Source of the DNA: Chryseobacterium ureilyticum
GTDB lineage: Bacteria > Bacteroidota > Bacteroidia > Flavobacteriales > Weeksellaceae
NCBI RefSeq assembly: GCF_900156735.1
Contig: NZ_FTOL01000001.1
Location: 744,001 to 808,000, forward strand
Direction of reading: 5' to 3'
Length of the DNA: 64,000 nucleotides
Shown here: piece by piece, positions 8,365 to 16,067 of the stretch
How positions within the stretch are numbered: the stretch's first letter is position 1
How the letters are laid out: each line of letters begins with the position of its first letter
The notes under the pieces: model-generated
Told to the model about the DNA's origin: nothing
Databases searched by the model: none
The model's input: only the letters and a program-made list of their open reading frames with translations
Made by a program: the position numbers and the translations under genes

Positions 8365-8775
8365 TTATTTTTTATAGATAGTTAAATTTTTTGCGTTGAC
8401 AAGATCCTGTTGATGAGCAATATCCGCAGAATCAAAATGTACCATACCGTTGCTTTCCTGTTTCCTGCCATTGTTTTGGTTGGAAACAGCAGCATTCAGT
8501 CCTCGTATCAAACGACTTCTTTGATTGATCGAAAGAAAATCCGTACCTACATATACATTGAATTCACCTTCTTTTCCCAGCCCTTTTTGCATTAAAATTT
8601 CCAGACTTCTGATCTGATTTTTCCTTTTAAACTCTTTCAGATAACTGATGACAGGTTTCTCAGAGGCAGGACCACAACATACACTTGCATAGCTGATCTT
8701 TAAATAGTTTTGATTCTTCTGTGAAAAGAAGAGCGTGAAGCAAAATAAAGCCCCAGCTGATAGTACTTTTTTCAT
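8365..8775 (-). CDS. Secreted small protein of unknown function
   Basis: A 136-residue protein starting MKKVLSAGALFCFTLFFSQ, a clear signal peptide. The mature part has a Cys-Cys-Gly-Pro motif (ASVCCGPASEKP) and a mixed C-terminal half with DFLSINQRSRLIRGLN. I do not recognise the family. The frame could extend to 8802, but the signal peptide begins at the ATG at 8775. It ends 7 bases before the hydroxyacyl-CoA dehydrogenase gene, which suggests co-transcription without an obvious functional link. Confidence 0.7.
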   Translation of the reverse strand: MKKVLSAGALFCFTLFFSQKNQNYLKISYASVCCGPASEKPVISYLKEFKRKNQIRSLEILMQKGLGKEGEFNVYVGTDFLSINQRSRLIRGLNAAVSNQNNGRKQESNGMVHFDSADIAHQQDLVNAKNLTIYKK

Positions 8776-9015
8776 ATTGACAAATACAAAGAACCGATAC
8801 AATTCTCCGCGCTAAAATTAAGCTTAATATTTTATTTATTAAAATTATCCCACACCGTCTTCGAAATATCTGAGATTATTTTACAAATTATGGTTTTAGA
8901 TATTTTGTAATCATTTATAAATTAAGTGTTTGTGTTGTGTTTATTGTTAGGAAAAGTGATGATTGCTATATCATTTTTTGTAATCGTAAGAATATTGTTA
9001 AGTTTATTCTCAAAA

Positions 9016-10746
9016 CTACTTTATCTCAAAATAATTAAGGTTCACCCCATCATTTTCAAAAACAATTCTGATTTTATTTTCTCCTTTCTCAAGATTAATA
9101 TTTTTAGCAGAAACAGTTTTCCAATTTTCATTTCCTCCTGTAGAAGATAGAGAAACTGTTGCTAAGTTTTTCCCTGAAGCTGTTTCAATTCTTATTTTTG
9201 AATCTTTAGATGATGAATATCTGATATCAAAACTATAATTCTTAGCTGCTTTTGTGGTAAAAGTATACTGAAGCCATTCGCCAGATTCCGTTTTTCCTAC
9301 ATAATATCGATTAGTTACCTGATCATTACATTTATAAATATCAACACCATCATTTCTCATGTGTTGTCCGGAATTCCACTCTGACCTTTTTGCAGGATCA
9401 CTTACCCAAAGATTGATAAAATCTTTATCCTGATATGCAGAACCTATTCTTCCAAGATCATACTCTGTAGCAAATATTTTCCCGGGGATCTGATGATTTT
9501 TAAACGGTTTTGTAGAACTATCCGTCACCTGTCTGAACATGGCATCAATAACATCATTTTTAATTTCCACATTATTAAATTTATAATGATCAGCAATTTG
9601 CATCAAAGCTTTAGTGGCATATTCTTTCGAAGGTTTTTCACCTCCATTTTTCCAATATTCCAGAAGTTTTTCATATTCCGGTGTCGTTTTTACATTGGTG
9701 ATTCCCGCTATATTATCGATCTTTTTCATCGGCCAGAATGCGTAGCCAATATTATGTTGATCCAAAAGCTGTATCAGCTCTGTAAACCAGACATTGGAGT
9801 TTTCCCCGGTTTCACCAAGCCAGATGGGCATATTATATTTTTCCCTAAGGTCCAGTGCTGCCTTTATCGTTGGTTCATCATTATAGTTCCAGTATTTATG
9901 GAAACTAAACGCCATATTCTTATCCCAGATAGGAATTAATCCATTATAATTATTTCCCCATCCGTTTCCTTCAATGAAAACAATATGTTTTTGATCTACC
10001 TCACGGATTGCTGCTGTGATATCCTTCTGTAACTTCCAAAGAGGAGCATTAGACATTTCATCTGTTCCGTTTGGATTCTTTCCTGTAAAATTGATATTCG
10101 GTTCATTGATGAGGTCATAACCACCGATCCATGGGCAGTCTTTATACCGTTCTGCTAGTTTTTTCCAGAGAGCAATCGTTTTTTTCTGATTTTCTTCGTT
10201 CTCCCAAAGAGAAGGCTTAGACTTATCATTATCAGAAATATTAACATCATTTCCCTGACCTCCAGGTGCCGCGTGCAGATCAAGAATCAGATATATTTTA
10301 TTATCAGCACACCATTGAAGAAGGTCATCCGTCATTTTAAAACCCTCTTCCAGCCATGTGTTTTTGCCCTTTGTTGGTTCTTTTTCAATGGGAAGTGTAT
10401 ACAGATTATAATGCATCGGAAGCCTTATAGAATTGAAGCCTGCTTTTGCCAGAAAGTCAATGTCCTGTTTAGTAATACCATTTTTCAGATAAGCTTTATA
10501 GAAGTTATTCATTCCGTCTTCTCCAATCAGTTCAGCAATCTTTTCCTTGATTTTGTATTGTGGTCCAGCAAAATCGGCAGTTTTTAGCATATATCCTTCC
10601 TGAAGCATCCATCCTCCTAAGCCAAGACCTCTTAACTGAACATTTTCACCTCTATCATTAACGATTTTCTTTCCAGAAGTCTTTAATAATTGTGATGTCC
10701 CAAATTGAGACAATAATAAAGCGGATAATAGAATGACTCTTTTCAT
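9016..10746 (-). CDS. Secreted GH5 glycoside hydrolase with C-terminal CBM6-like domain
   Basis: A 576-residue protein with a signal peptide (MKRVILLSALLLSQFGTSQ). The GH5 catalytic domain spans about residues 25-375: FNSIRLPMHYNLY, LILDLHAAPGG, the acid/base Glu215 in DLINEPN and the nucleophile Glu312 in WLGETGE. After a linker, about residues 450-576 resemble a CBM6-type beta-sandwich (GEWLQYTFTT...YSFDIRYSSS...NWKTVSAKNINLEKGENKIRIVF). It should cleave beta-1,4- or related glucans outside the cell. No SusC/SusD transporters are beside it, so it is not part of an obvious polysaccharide utilisation locus. Confidence 0.93.
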   Translation of the reverse strand: MKRVILLSALLLSQFGTSQLLKTSGKKIVNDRGENVQLRGLGLGGWMLQEGYMLKTADFAGPQYKIKEKIAELIGEDGMNNFYKAYLKNGITKQDIDFLAKAGFNSIRLPMHYNLYTLPIEKEPTKGKNTWLEEGFKMTDDLLQWCADNKIYLILDLHAAPGGQGNDVNISDNDKSKPSLWENEENQKKTIALWKKLAERYKDCPWIGGYDLINEPNINFTGKNPNGTDEMSNAPLWKLQKDITAAIREVDQKHIVFIEGNGWGNNYNGLIPIWDKNMAFSFHKYWNYNDEPTIKAALDLREKYNMPIWLGETGENSNVWFTELIQLLDQHNIGYAFWPMKKIDNIAGITNVKTTPEYEKLLEYWKNGGEKPSKEYATKALMQIADHYKFNNVEIKNDVIDAMFRQVTDSSTKPFKNHQIPGKIFATEYDLGRIGSAYQDKDFINLWVSDPAKRSEWNSGQHMRNDGVDIYKCNDQVTNRYYVGKTESGEWLQYTFTTKAAKNYSFDIRYSSSKDSKIRIETASGKNLATVSLSSTGGNENWKTVSAKNINLEKGENKIRIVFENDGVNLNYFEIK

Positions 10747-10788
10747 AATTATTTTGATTTTAAATAGTAAAGGGGAATTTTTTAGAGT

Positions 10789-11529
10789 TTAATTATAATG
10801 GATAGTAACGTCATAATAAGAGTCTACATTCAGACCGCTTATTTTGCCGGGAATCCATTGAGTATGTAAAACAAATTCTTTCAATTGTTTATTGAATTGT
10901 TTTTCAAATATATTGTTTTTTTTGTTTTGAAACTCGCTTTCTATTGATAAATCTTTAATTTTTCCGTCTTTAGTAAGAATAAAATTCGCTGAAGTGAAAG
11001 AATAATACTTTTCGTTTTTCCTGATATATTCTTCAGGAGTAGGATATTTTGATAAATAATCGTCCTGGATCTTATCAAACTGATTATTTATTGTTGAATT
11101 GGGATATCTGGAAAATTCATCACAGTATTCATAAGAAAATACTTCTTCATGATGACTTTTAATGAAAGTCTGTTTTGCGATGTATCGTAAAGAATCAATA
11201 AATTTTTTCCCAAACTTCTCTTCAATAAGCTTGTTCATCTCAATTTCCTCACAATTTTCATATTGATCATTTGGAAATCTGACACATACTATAGGAATTG
11301 TCTTGGTTTTTATATGCTGTTTTTCAAGTAATTTTATGAACTCATCTTCGCCGAAATGATTAATGTAGTCCATTCCTGAAAAAATAGTCCAGGTATAGTT
11401 TTTATAATTAAACTGATTCTGGGCTTGTTTTTTATTAAACTCACAATGTATCTCGTAACCATTTTTCTTCTGATTACAAGATAGCATTGTGAGGACTGCG
11501 AATGATAGTATTGCAGTCTTTATTTTCAT
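10789..11529 (-). CDS. Lipoprotein with TonB C-terminal-like domain
   Basis: A 246-residue protein with lipobox T-M-L-S-C (Cys18), so it is probably lipid-anchored. The last 75 residues (SANFILTKDGKIKDLSIES...WIPGKISGLNVDSYYDVTIHY) have the spacing of the TonB C-terminal fold, namely strand-DG-strand, a helix and a W-PG turn. There is no N-terminal membrane helix or Pro-rich linker, so it is not a classical TonB. Its ATG directly abuts the stop codon of the oxidoreductase upstream, indicating one operon. Confidence 0.7.
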   Translation of the reverse strand: MKIKTAILSFAVLTMLSCNQKKNGYEIHCEFNKKQAQNQFNYKNYTWTIFSGMDYINHFGEDEFIKLLEKQHIKTKTIPIVCVRFPNDQYENCEEIEMNKLIEEKFGKKFIDSLRYIAKQTFIKSHHEEVFSYEYCDEFSRYPNSTINNQFDKIQDDYLSKYPTPEEYIRKNEKYYSFTSANFILTKDGKIKDLSIESEFQNKKNNIFEKQFNKQLKEFVLHTQWIPGKISGLNVDSYYDVTIHYN

Positions 11530-12492
11530 TTAGCTGATAAGCTTCATAATTTCTAATGCAACTTTCAAAGCTTCAGTTCCGTCCTCAAGAGAAACCTCTA
11601 CATTTTTATCACCTGTAATGGCATCCGCGAATGAATTCAATTCATCAAGAATAGCATTATTAGGCTGAATATTTGGATATTCAAAAAGAATTTGATTCTT
11701 CTCTCCCTCAGCATTTTCAATGATCATATCAAATGGAGTCGGATTTTCAGGGGCATCCTTCATTTTGATTACTTCTGCTTTCTTTTCAAGGAAATCTACA
11801 GAGATATAGGCATCTTTCTGGAAGAATCTGCTTTTTCTCATTGCCTTCATAGATATTCTGGAAGTCGTAAGATTAGCAACACATCCGTTCTCAAATTCAA
11901 TTCTTGCATTAGCAATATCCGGTGTTTTACTTACTACACAAACTCCGCTTGCATGAATGTTTTTCACTTTAGATTTAGCAATACTCAATAAAATATCAAG
12001 ATCGTGAATCATAAGATCCAATACCACAGAAACATCCGTTCCACGAGGATTAAACTCTGCCAGCCTGTGAATCTCAATGAACATAGGATTGTTGATGTAT
12101 TCCTTTGTCGCAATAAATGCAGGATTATATCTTTCAACGTGTCCCACCTGTGCCTTAATACCATTTTCCTGGCACAGACGAAGAATTTCCTCTGCTTGTT
12201 CCAGCGTTTGGGTAACCGGTTTTTCAATAAAGAAATGCAGTCCTTTTTCAATCGCTTTTAAAGCATAATCATAATGATAAACGGTAGGAGTAACAATATC
12301 AAGCATATCGATCTGCTCCAATAATTCATCAAAATTTTCAAAATATTTATAACCGAATTCGGCTTCTAATTTCTTTCCGTTTTCAACATCTTTATCATGG
12401 AAACCTACAAACTCATATCTATCTGACTGATTAAGAAGTTTTAAGTGTATCTTTCCCAAGTGTCCGGCACCTACCAAACCTGCTTTTAACAT
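11530..12492 (-). CDS. Gfo/Idh/MocA-family NAD(P)-dependent oxidoreductase
   Basis: About 320 residues starting MLKAGLVGAGHLGKIHLKLL, a Rossmann motif at the very N terminus. The family's EKP motif is present (HFFIEKPVTQTLEQAEEIL), followed by QVGHVERYNPA and the catalytic-helix region VVLDLMIHDLDILLSI with His-Asp. Such enzymes oxidise or reduce sugars or related polyols; the substrate cannot be told. The frame could run back to 12714, but that would overlap the divergent pcm gene and its promoter. The lipoprotein follows with no gap. Confidence 0.9.
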   Translation of the reverse strand: MLKAGLVGAGHLGKIHLKLLNQSDRYEFVGFHDKDVENGKKLEAEFGYKYFENFDELLEQIDMLDIVTPTVYHYDYALKAIEKGLHFFIEKPVTQTLEQAEEILRLCQENGIKAQVGHVERYNPAFIATKEYINNPMFIEIHRLAEFNPRGTDVSVVLDLMIHDLDILLSIAKSKVKNIHASGVCVVSKTPDIANARIEFENGCVANLTTSRISMKAMRKSRFFQKDAYISVDFLEKKAEVIKMKDAPENPTPFDMIIENAEGEKNQILFEYPNIQPNNAILDELNSFADAITGDKNVEVSLEDGTEALKVALEIMKLIS

Positions 12493-12605
12493 AGCTGTAT
12501 TAAATTTTTGTAAAGATAAGAAAGAAGTTAGATTCCTGAAGGCAGAAATTGGCTTTTTGTGGATAATTCTTTTCTGTAATCCCTGAAATCTCAAATCTAA
12601 TTTCT

Positions 12606-12613
12606 TACTTTTG
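12606..12613 (+). promoter_or_regulatory. pcm: -7 box TACTTTTG directly before pcm (leaderless type)
   Basis: TACTTTTG matches TAnnTTTG and ends only four bases before the pcm ATG. Transcription would start at or next to the A of ATG, giving a leaderless mRNA. The protein family needs this start, so moving the start codon downstream is not a good alternative. Confidence 0.55.
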
Positions 12614-12617
12614 TCAC

Positions 12618-13268
12618 ATGCAGGATTCGTTTGTACATAAAGGAAAGAGAAAGAATTTAGTAGAATATCTCCGATACAGAATCGGGATTTCGGATGAAAA
12701 TGTACTTTCGGCAATGAATGAAATTCCGAGACACCTTTTCATTGAAAGTATTTTTGAGGATTTTGCCTATGAAGACAGGGCTTTTCCTATTCTGGCGCAT
12801 CAAACAATTTCCCATCCGTCAACGGTGGCAGAGCAGTCCGAACTGTTGCAGGTGAAAGCCGGGGAAAGAGTATTAGAAATCGGGACCGGATGCGGATATC
12901 AGACTGCCGTTTTACTGGCAATGAAAGCACATGTATTTACAGTAGAAAGACAGAAGGACCTTTTTGATTTTTCCAAAAATAAATTGAGAGAACTTGGGTT
13001 ATATCCAAAATTTCAAAGCTTTGGTGATGGGTTTGCGGGGCTTCCGACTTTTGCTCCTTTCGATAAAATCATTGTAACCTGTGGTGCCGGAACCTTACCT
13101 ACAGAACTTTTAAAACAATTAAGAGTAGGCGGAAAAATGGTGATTCCATTAGGTCCTACAGATGAGCAGGTTCTTTACAGATTTACAAAAGTAGGTCCTA
13201 CAGAATTTGAAAAAGAAGAGTTCGGAGCTTATAAATTTGTTCCGATGCTGGGGAATACAAATCAATAG
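12618..13268 (+). CDS. pcm: Protein-L-isoaspartate O-methyltransferase
   Basis: A 216-residue cytosolic enzyme that methylates L-isoaspartyl residues with S-adenosylmethionine, starting repair of aged proteins. The N-terminal substrate segment NVLSAMNEIPRHLFIES and FPILAHQTISHPSTVAEQ leads into the SAM motif VLEIGTGCGYQTAVLLAM and later FDKIIVTCGAGTLP. Length is normal. It is divergent from the Gfo/Idh/MocA gene with a 125-base gap. The start agrees with bacterial homologues that begin M-Q-D-S. Confidence 0.96.
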   Translation: MQDSFVHKGKRKNLVEYLRYRIGISDENVLSAMNEIPRHLFIESIFEDFAYEDRAFPILAHQTISHPSTVAEQSELLQVKAGERVLEIGTGCGYQTAVLLAMKAHVFTVERQKDLFDFSKNKLRELGLYPKFQSFGDGFAGLPTFAPFDKIIVTCGAGTLPTELLKQLRVGGKMVIPLGPTDEQVLYRFTKVGPTEFEKEEFGAYKFVPMLGNTNQ

Positions 13269-13569
13269 AAAACAGGACTCTGGATTGTAAAAATAATACC
13301 CAGATAAAGAGGGGAAACTTTAGATTTGTTCTCTTTTTATAACCGCCAAAGTATAATTTATAATTGTTAAAATCTATGTATCTATGTGGTTCATTTTTTC
13401 ATAAACACATAGCTCTATAGATTTTATCCCTAAAAATAATTCTTGAATAATTTTATTTGTGTATTCGTAGCAAAAAATATGTTCACATAATTTAATGTTT
13501 TTTAATAAATTTTAGTTCTGCTTCGGAATAGAAATTGGACTCTTTTAAAGACAAACCACTTAAAATCTT
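13269..13569. other. Intergenic stretch, no gene seen
   Basis: About 300 AT-rich bases after pcm. A weak AAAGAG...CTCTTT hairpin followed by T-rich sequence near 13306-13340 may terminate pcm. No clear promoter box was found for the next gene. Confidence 0.4.
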
Positions 13570-13839
13570 ATGATTATGGACACAAACAGATTCAAAGCGT
13601 CACATGATTTTAGTAATGTTCAGAAAAACCTGCACAATAATCCGGGATACAGCGTAGAAAGCTATTCTCAAGAGGTGAAAGATTACATGAATGATATGAA
13701 AAGCAAGAATCAGGAAGCTACCAAACAGGGATTTATGACACAGGCGCAGAAGTCTGCAAAGGATGTTTGGGAAGAAATTCAGGATATGGCTTCTGAGGCT
13801 TGGGAGAACAATGAGAAACATTCGGATGAAAAGAAATAG
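13570..13839 (+). CDS. Small hydrophilic protein, function unknown
   Basis: An 89-residue soluble protein rich in Asn, Gln, Lys and Glu with no signal. It begins M-I-M-D-T-N-R and either Met could start it. The second half (TKQGFMTQAQKSAKDVWEEIQDMASEAWE, read in two parts around residues 51-80) looks like an amphipathic helix. It has the character of small stress-induced cytosolic proteins, but I do not recognise a family. A good terminator follows. Confidence 0.68.
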   Translation: MIMDTNRFKASHDFSNVQKNLHNNPGYSVESYSQEVKDYMNDMKSKNQEATKQGFMTQAQKSAKDVWEEIQDMASEAWENNEKHSDEKK

Positions 13840-13860
13840 TTTTTAATATTAAAGTTAAAG

Positions 13861-13890
13861 AACCTTACTTCTGGCAAGTGAGGTTTTTGT
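13861..13890 (+). terminator. Terminator of the small hydrophilic protein gene
   Basis: A 10-bp stem (AACCTTACTT / AAGTGAGGTT, G-T pair included) with loop CTGGC is followed by a T-rich tail. It lies immediately upstream of the dehydrogenase ATG at 13911. Confidence 0.8.
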
Positions 13891-13910
13891 TTTTAAACTC
13901 AATATATAAT

Positions 13911-14894
13911 ATGAAGGTTTTTATCAATAAAAGAATTCCTGAAATAGGAGTTGAAATACTAAAGCAAGCAGGATTACAGATTACACTTCCTGAAAATGAG
14001 AATTTATCTTATGAAGAATGGTTGAAGTATTGCCAAAATGCAGATGTAATTTTAAATATTGGTGGGGATTTTAAATATGACAAAGCATTCTTTGATGCGT
14101 GCCCAAATATTAAAGCAATTGCATTGTATTCCGTGGGTTTTGATCATGTGGATATTCGAGAAGCCAATCAAAGGAGTATTCCTATAGGAAATACACCGGA
14201 CGTACTGAGTAGAGCTACTTCCGATGTTGCTTTTTTATTAATGCAATCAGTGGCAAGACGAGCAAGTTATAACTTTCAAAAGGTAAAAGAGGGAAATTGG
14301 GGAGCATTTGACCCATTGCATGCTTTAGGACAGGAATTGTATGGTAAGACACTTGGCATTTTCGGTTTGGGAAGAATCGGGTATCAAATGGCTGAAAAAT
14401 GTAGAAAAGCTTTTGATATGGAGATTATTTACCATAACCGTAGCCATAATGAAGAAGCAGAAATAGCGCTTGGTGCGAAGTATGTTTCTTTTGATGAGCT
14501 TATCAGAAATTCAGATGTATTAAGTATTCATGCTAATTTCACTCCCGAACATAAAAATCTTTTCAATTATTCTGTATTTGAAAAAATGAATCCTAATGCA
14601 ATCTTTATTAATACAGCGAGAGGAGGCTTTCAAAACGAACAGGATTTATATAAAGCCCTGACAGAAGGTAAGATTTGGGGTGCAGGTCTGGATGTTACCA
14701 ATCCGGAACCTATGTCAGCAGATAATCCTCTTTTGGAGTTGTCCAATGTCTGTGTATTACCTCATATTGGCTCAGCTACCATTGAAGCAAGAAACGGTAT
14801 GGCAAGGCTTGCTGCAGAAAATATTGTAGCCTTTTTTAATGGGGACAAAATGCCATATTGTGCCAATCCTGAAGTTTATGCTGATCATTCATAA
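13911..14894 (+). CDS. D-isomer-specific 2-hydroxyacid dehydrogenase (glyoxylate/hydroxypyruvate reductase-like)
   Basis: A 327-residue protein starting MKVFINKRIPEIGVEIL. It contains the cofactor motif LGIFGLGRIGYQMAEKC, the NADP-type loop around YHNRSHN, the conserved Arg in INTARGGFQNE, Glu in DVTNPEPMSADN and the catalytic His in LPHIGSAT. This set is typical of enzymes reducing glyoxylate or hydroxypyruvate, or oxidising D-glycerate. The frame reaches back to 13878, but that codon is inside the preceding terminator, so 13911 is the start. Confidence 0.93.
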   Translation: MKVFINKRIPEIGVEILKQAGLQITLPENENLSYEEWLKYCQNADVILNIGGDFKYDKAFFDACPNIKAIALYSVGFDHVDIREANQRSIPIGNTPDVLSRATSDVAFLLMQSVARRASYNFQKVKEGNWGAFDPLHALGQELYGKTLGIFGLGRIGYQMAEKCRKAFDMEIIYHNRSHNEEAEIALGAKYVSFDELIRNSDVLSIHANFTPEHKNLFNYSVFEKMNPNAIFINTARGGFQNEQDLYKALTEGKIWGAGLDVTNPEPMSADNPLLELSNVCVLPHIGSATIEARNGMARLAAENIVAFFNGDKMPYCANPEVYADHS

Positions 14895-14946
14895 TAAGTT
14901 GGAATTATTTTTGTTCTCAATATATAAACCTTAAAACCCAAATATC

Positions 14947-15240
14947 ATGGCACCGGAAAATAATATTAATGAACAGAACAAAAGATTGGAACGCATGGAT
15001 TATGATTCCAACGAAGATATATTTAAAAGAGAAAAGCATATTTCGCTTGATGGAGATGGAAATCCTATCTTTGACGAAGATATTGATGAAGATAAACTGG
15101 ACAAAGGATTAGATATTCCCGGTGCAGACGAAGATGATGATATGGAGGAAATAGGAGAGGAGGATGAAGAAAATAACTATTGGAGTTTAAGTGATAATGC
15201 GGACGATCATGAAGAAGAGAATGATGATGTTTTAACCTAA
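14947..15240 (+). CDS. Small very acidic protein, function unknown
   Basis: A 97-residue soluble protein, MAPENNINEQNKRLERMD, whose last two thirds are dominated by Asp and Glu (for example DEDIDEDKLDKGLD and EEIGEEDEENN). No domain is recognised. It is probably cytosolic and intrinsically disordered. It follows the hydroxyacid dehydrogenase by 52 bases and has a strong terminator, so it may be the last gene of that transcript. Confidence 0.72.
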   Translation: MAPENNINEQNKRLERMDYDSNEDIFKREKHISLDGDGNPIFDEDIDEDKLDKGLDIPGADEDDDMEEIGEEDEENNYWSLSDNADDHEEENDDVLT

Positions 15241-15268
15241 AATTTGAATGTCCTATAGAATAATAGAA

Positions 15269-15298
15269 AACCTTGCTGATTTTCAGTGAGGTTTTTTT
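15269..15298 (+). terminator. Terminator of the acidic protein gene
   Basis: An 11-bp stem (AACCTTGCTGA / TCAGTGAGGTT, with a G-T pair) is followed by a run of seven T. Confidence 0.85.
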
Positions 15299-15332
15299 AT
15301 TTTCTAGATGATCACCTTATTTTGTAAGAAGA

Positions 15333-15394
15333 AATTCCCCTCCTCTGGAGGGGTGGATTCAAAAATTATTCAATTTTTGAAGACGGGGTGGTTC
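15333..15394 (+). repeat. Left terminal inverted repeat of the DUF559 element
   Basis: Carries an internal CCCCTCC...GGAGGGG palindrome and a second AAAAATT...AATTTTT palindrome, then GACGGGGTGGTTC. The inverted partner is at 15815-15875. Confidence 0.65.
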
Positions 15395-15803
15395 CATAAT
15401 GTGTAATAATAAAATCCTCCAGCTCCTTCATTACCACTCCCAGATTATTTCTAATATCAAAATCCGTAATCCTAAAAACCAATAATCCTAATGATTCTAA
15501 ATATTCCTGTCTGATACCATCATAAACTTATTTCTCATTATGACTGGAACCATCAATTTCAATAATTAATCCCAATGTTTTTACATAGAAATCAACAATA
15601 TAATTACCAATAATCCTTTGTCTGTCAAAATCAATTTTATGAAACGTTTTTGCTCGAACCTTTTTCCAGAAGATGACTTCACCCAGTGTCCGGACTTTAC
15701 GTTTTTCTCTTAATAATGATTTTAATTGAGAATTATAAGGTAGATTTTCTACAAAGTTTCTGTAGATAGGAATCTTATTGATGTTTGTAATTATTTCTTT
15801 CAT
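15366..15803 (-). pseudogene. DUF559 endonuclease-like protein interrupted by an in-frame TAA
   Basis: Starting at the ATG at 15803 the frame reads MKEIITNINKIPIYRN, then LREKRKVRTLGEVIFWKKVR, IIGNYIVDFYVKTLGLIIEI and DGSSHNEK before a TAA at 15528-15530. Read through that single stop, the same frame continues VYDGIRQEYLESLG, LLVFRITDFDIRNN and LGVVMKELEDFIITHYG to a stop at 15366-15368. That is the normal C-terminal half of this Vsr/DUF559-type family, so the gene has been broken by one nonsense change. Catalytic-type residues (D in VDFYV, E-D in EIDGSSH) lie before the stop. Sequencing error cannot be excluded. Confidence 0.82.
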
Positions 15804-15814
15804 TTGTGTGTTTT

Positions 15815-15875
15815 GACCACCCCGTCTTTCAAAATTTCCTAAATTTTGAAATCCACCTCTCCAAAGGAGGGGAAT
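15815..15875 (-). repeat. Right terminal inverted repeat of the DUF559 element
   Basis: Reads GACCACCCCGTCTTTC, a palindromic AAAATTT...AAATTTT block, then ATCCACC and GGAGGGGAAT. It is the inverted copy of 15333-15394 and contains its own palindromes. Confidence 0.65.
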
Positions 15876-16067
15876 GTAAGTGCGTTTATTCAAATATAGT
15901 ATTAAAAAAATACTGCCGATTATATTTTCATAGGATTGATAATCAGTTTTATTCTCTTTTCCTACTTTGTATTTTTGCTTTTCCCCTCTTTTGTTGTCTA
16001 TTTTTCATATTTTGAATATCTTTAAGACTTCAAACATTGTTTAAAACATAGAACTTTAAATAGCAAT

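Larger units (their letters stand above)
15333..15875. mobile_element. DUF559 element bounded by terminal inverted repeats
   Basis: The left end (15333-15394) and right end (15815-15875) are imperfect inverted copies of each other: each arm runs ATTCCCCTCC, GGAGGGGTGGATT, a TTTTGAA-rich palindrome, and GACGGGGTGGTTC. Between them lies one DUF559 nuclease-like gene on the minus strand, whose last codons are made by the left repeat. This repeat-gene-repeat layout looks like a mobile or repeat-associated cassette. No transposase is inside and no target-site duplication was identified. Confidence 0.6.
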
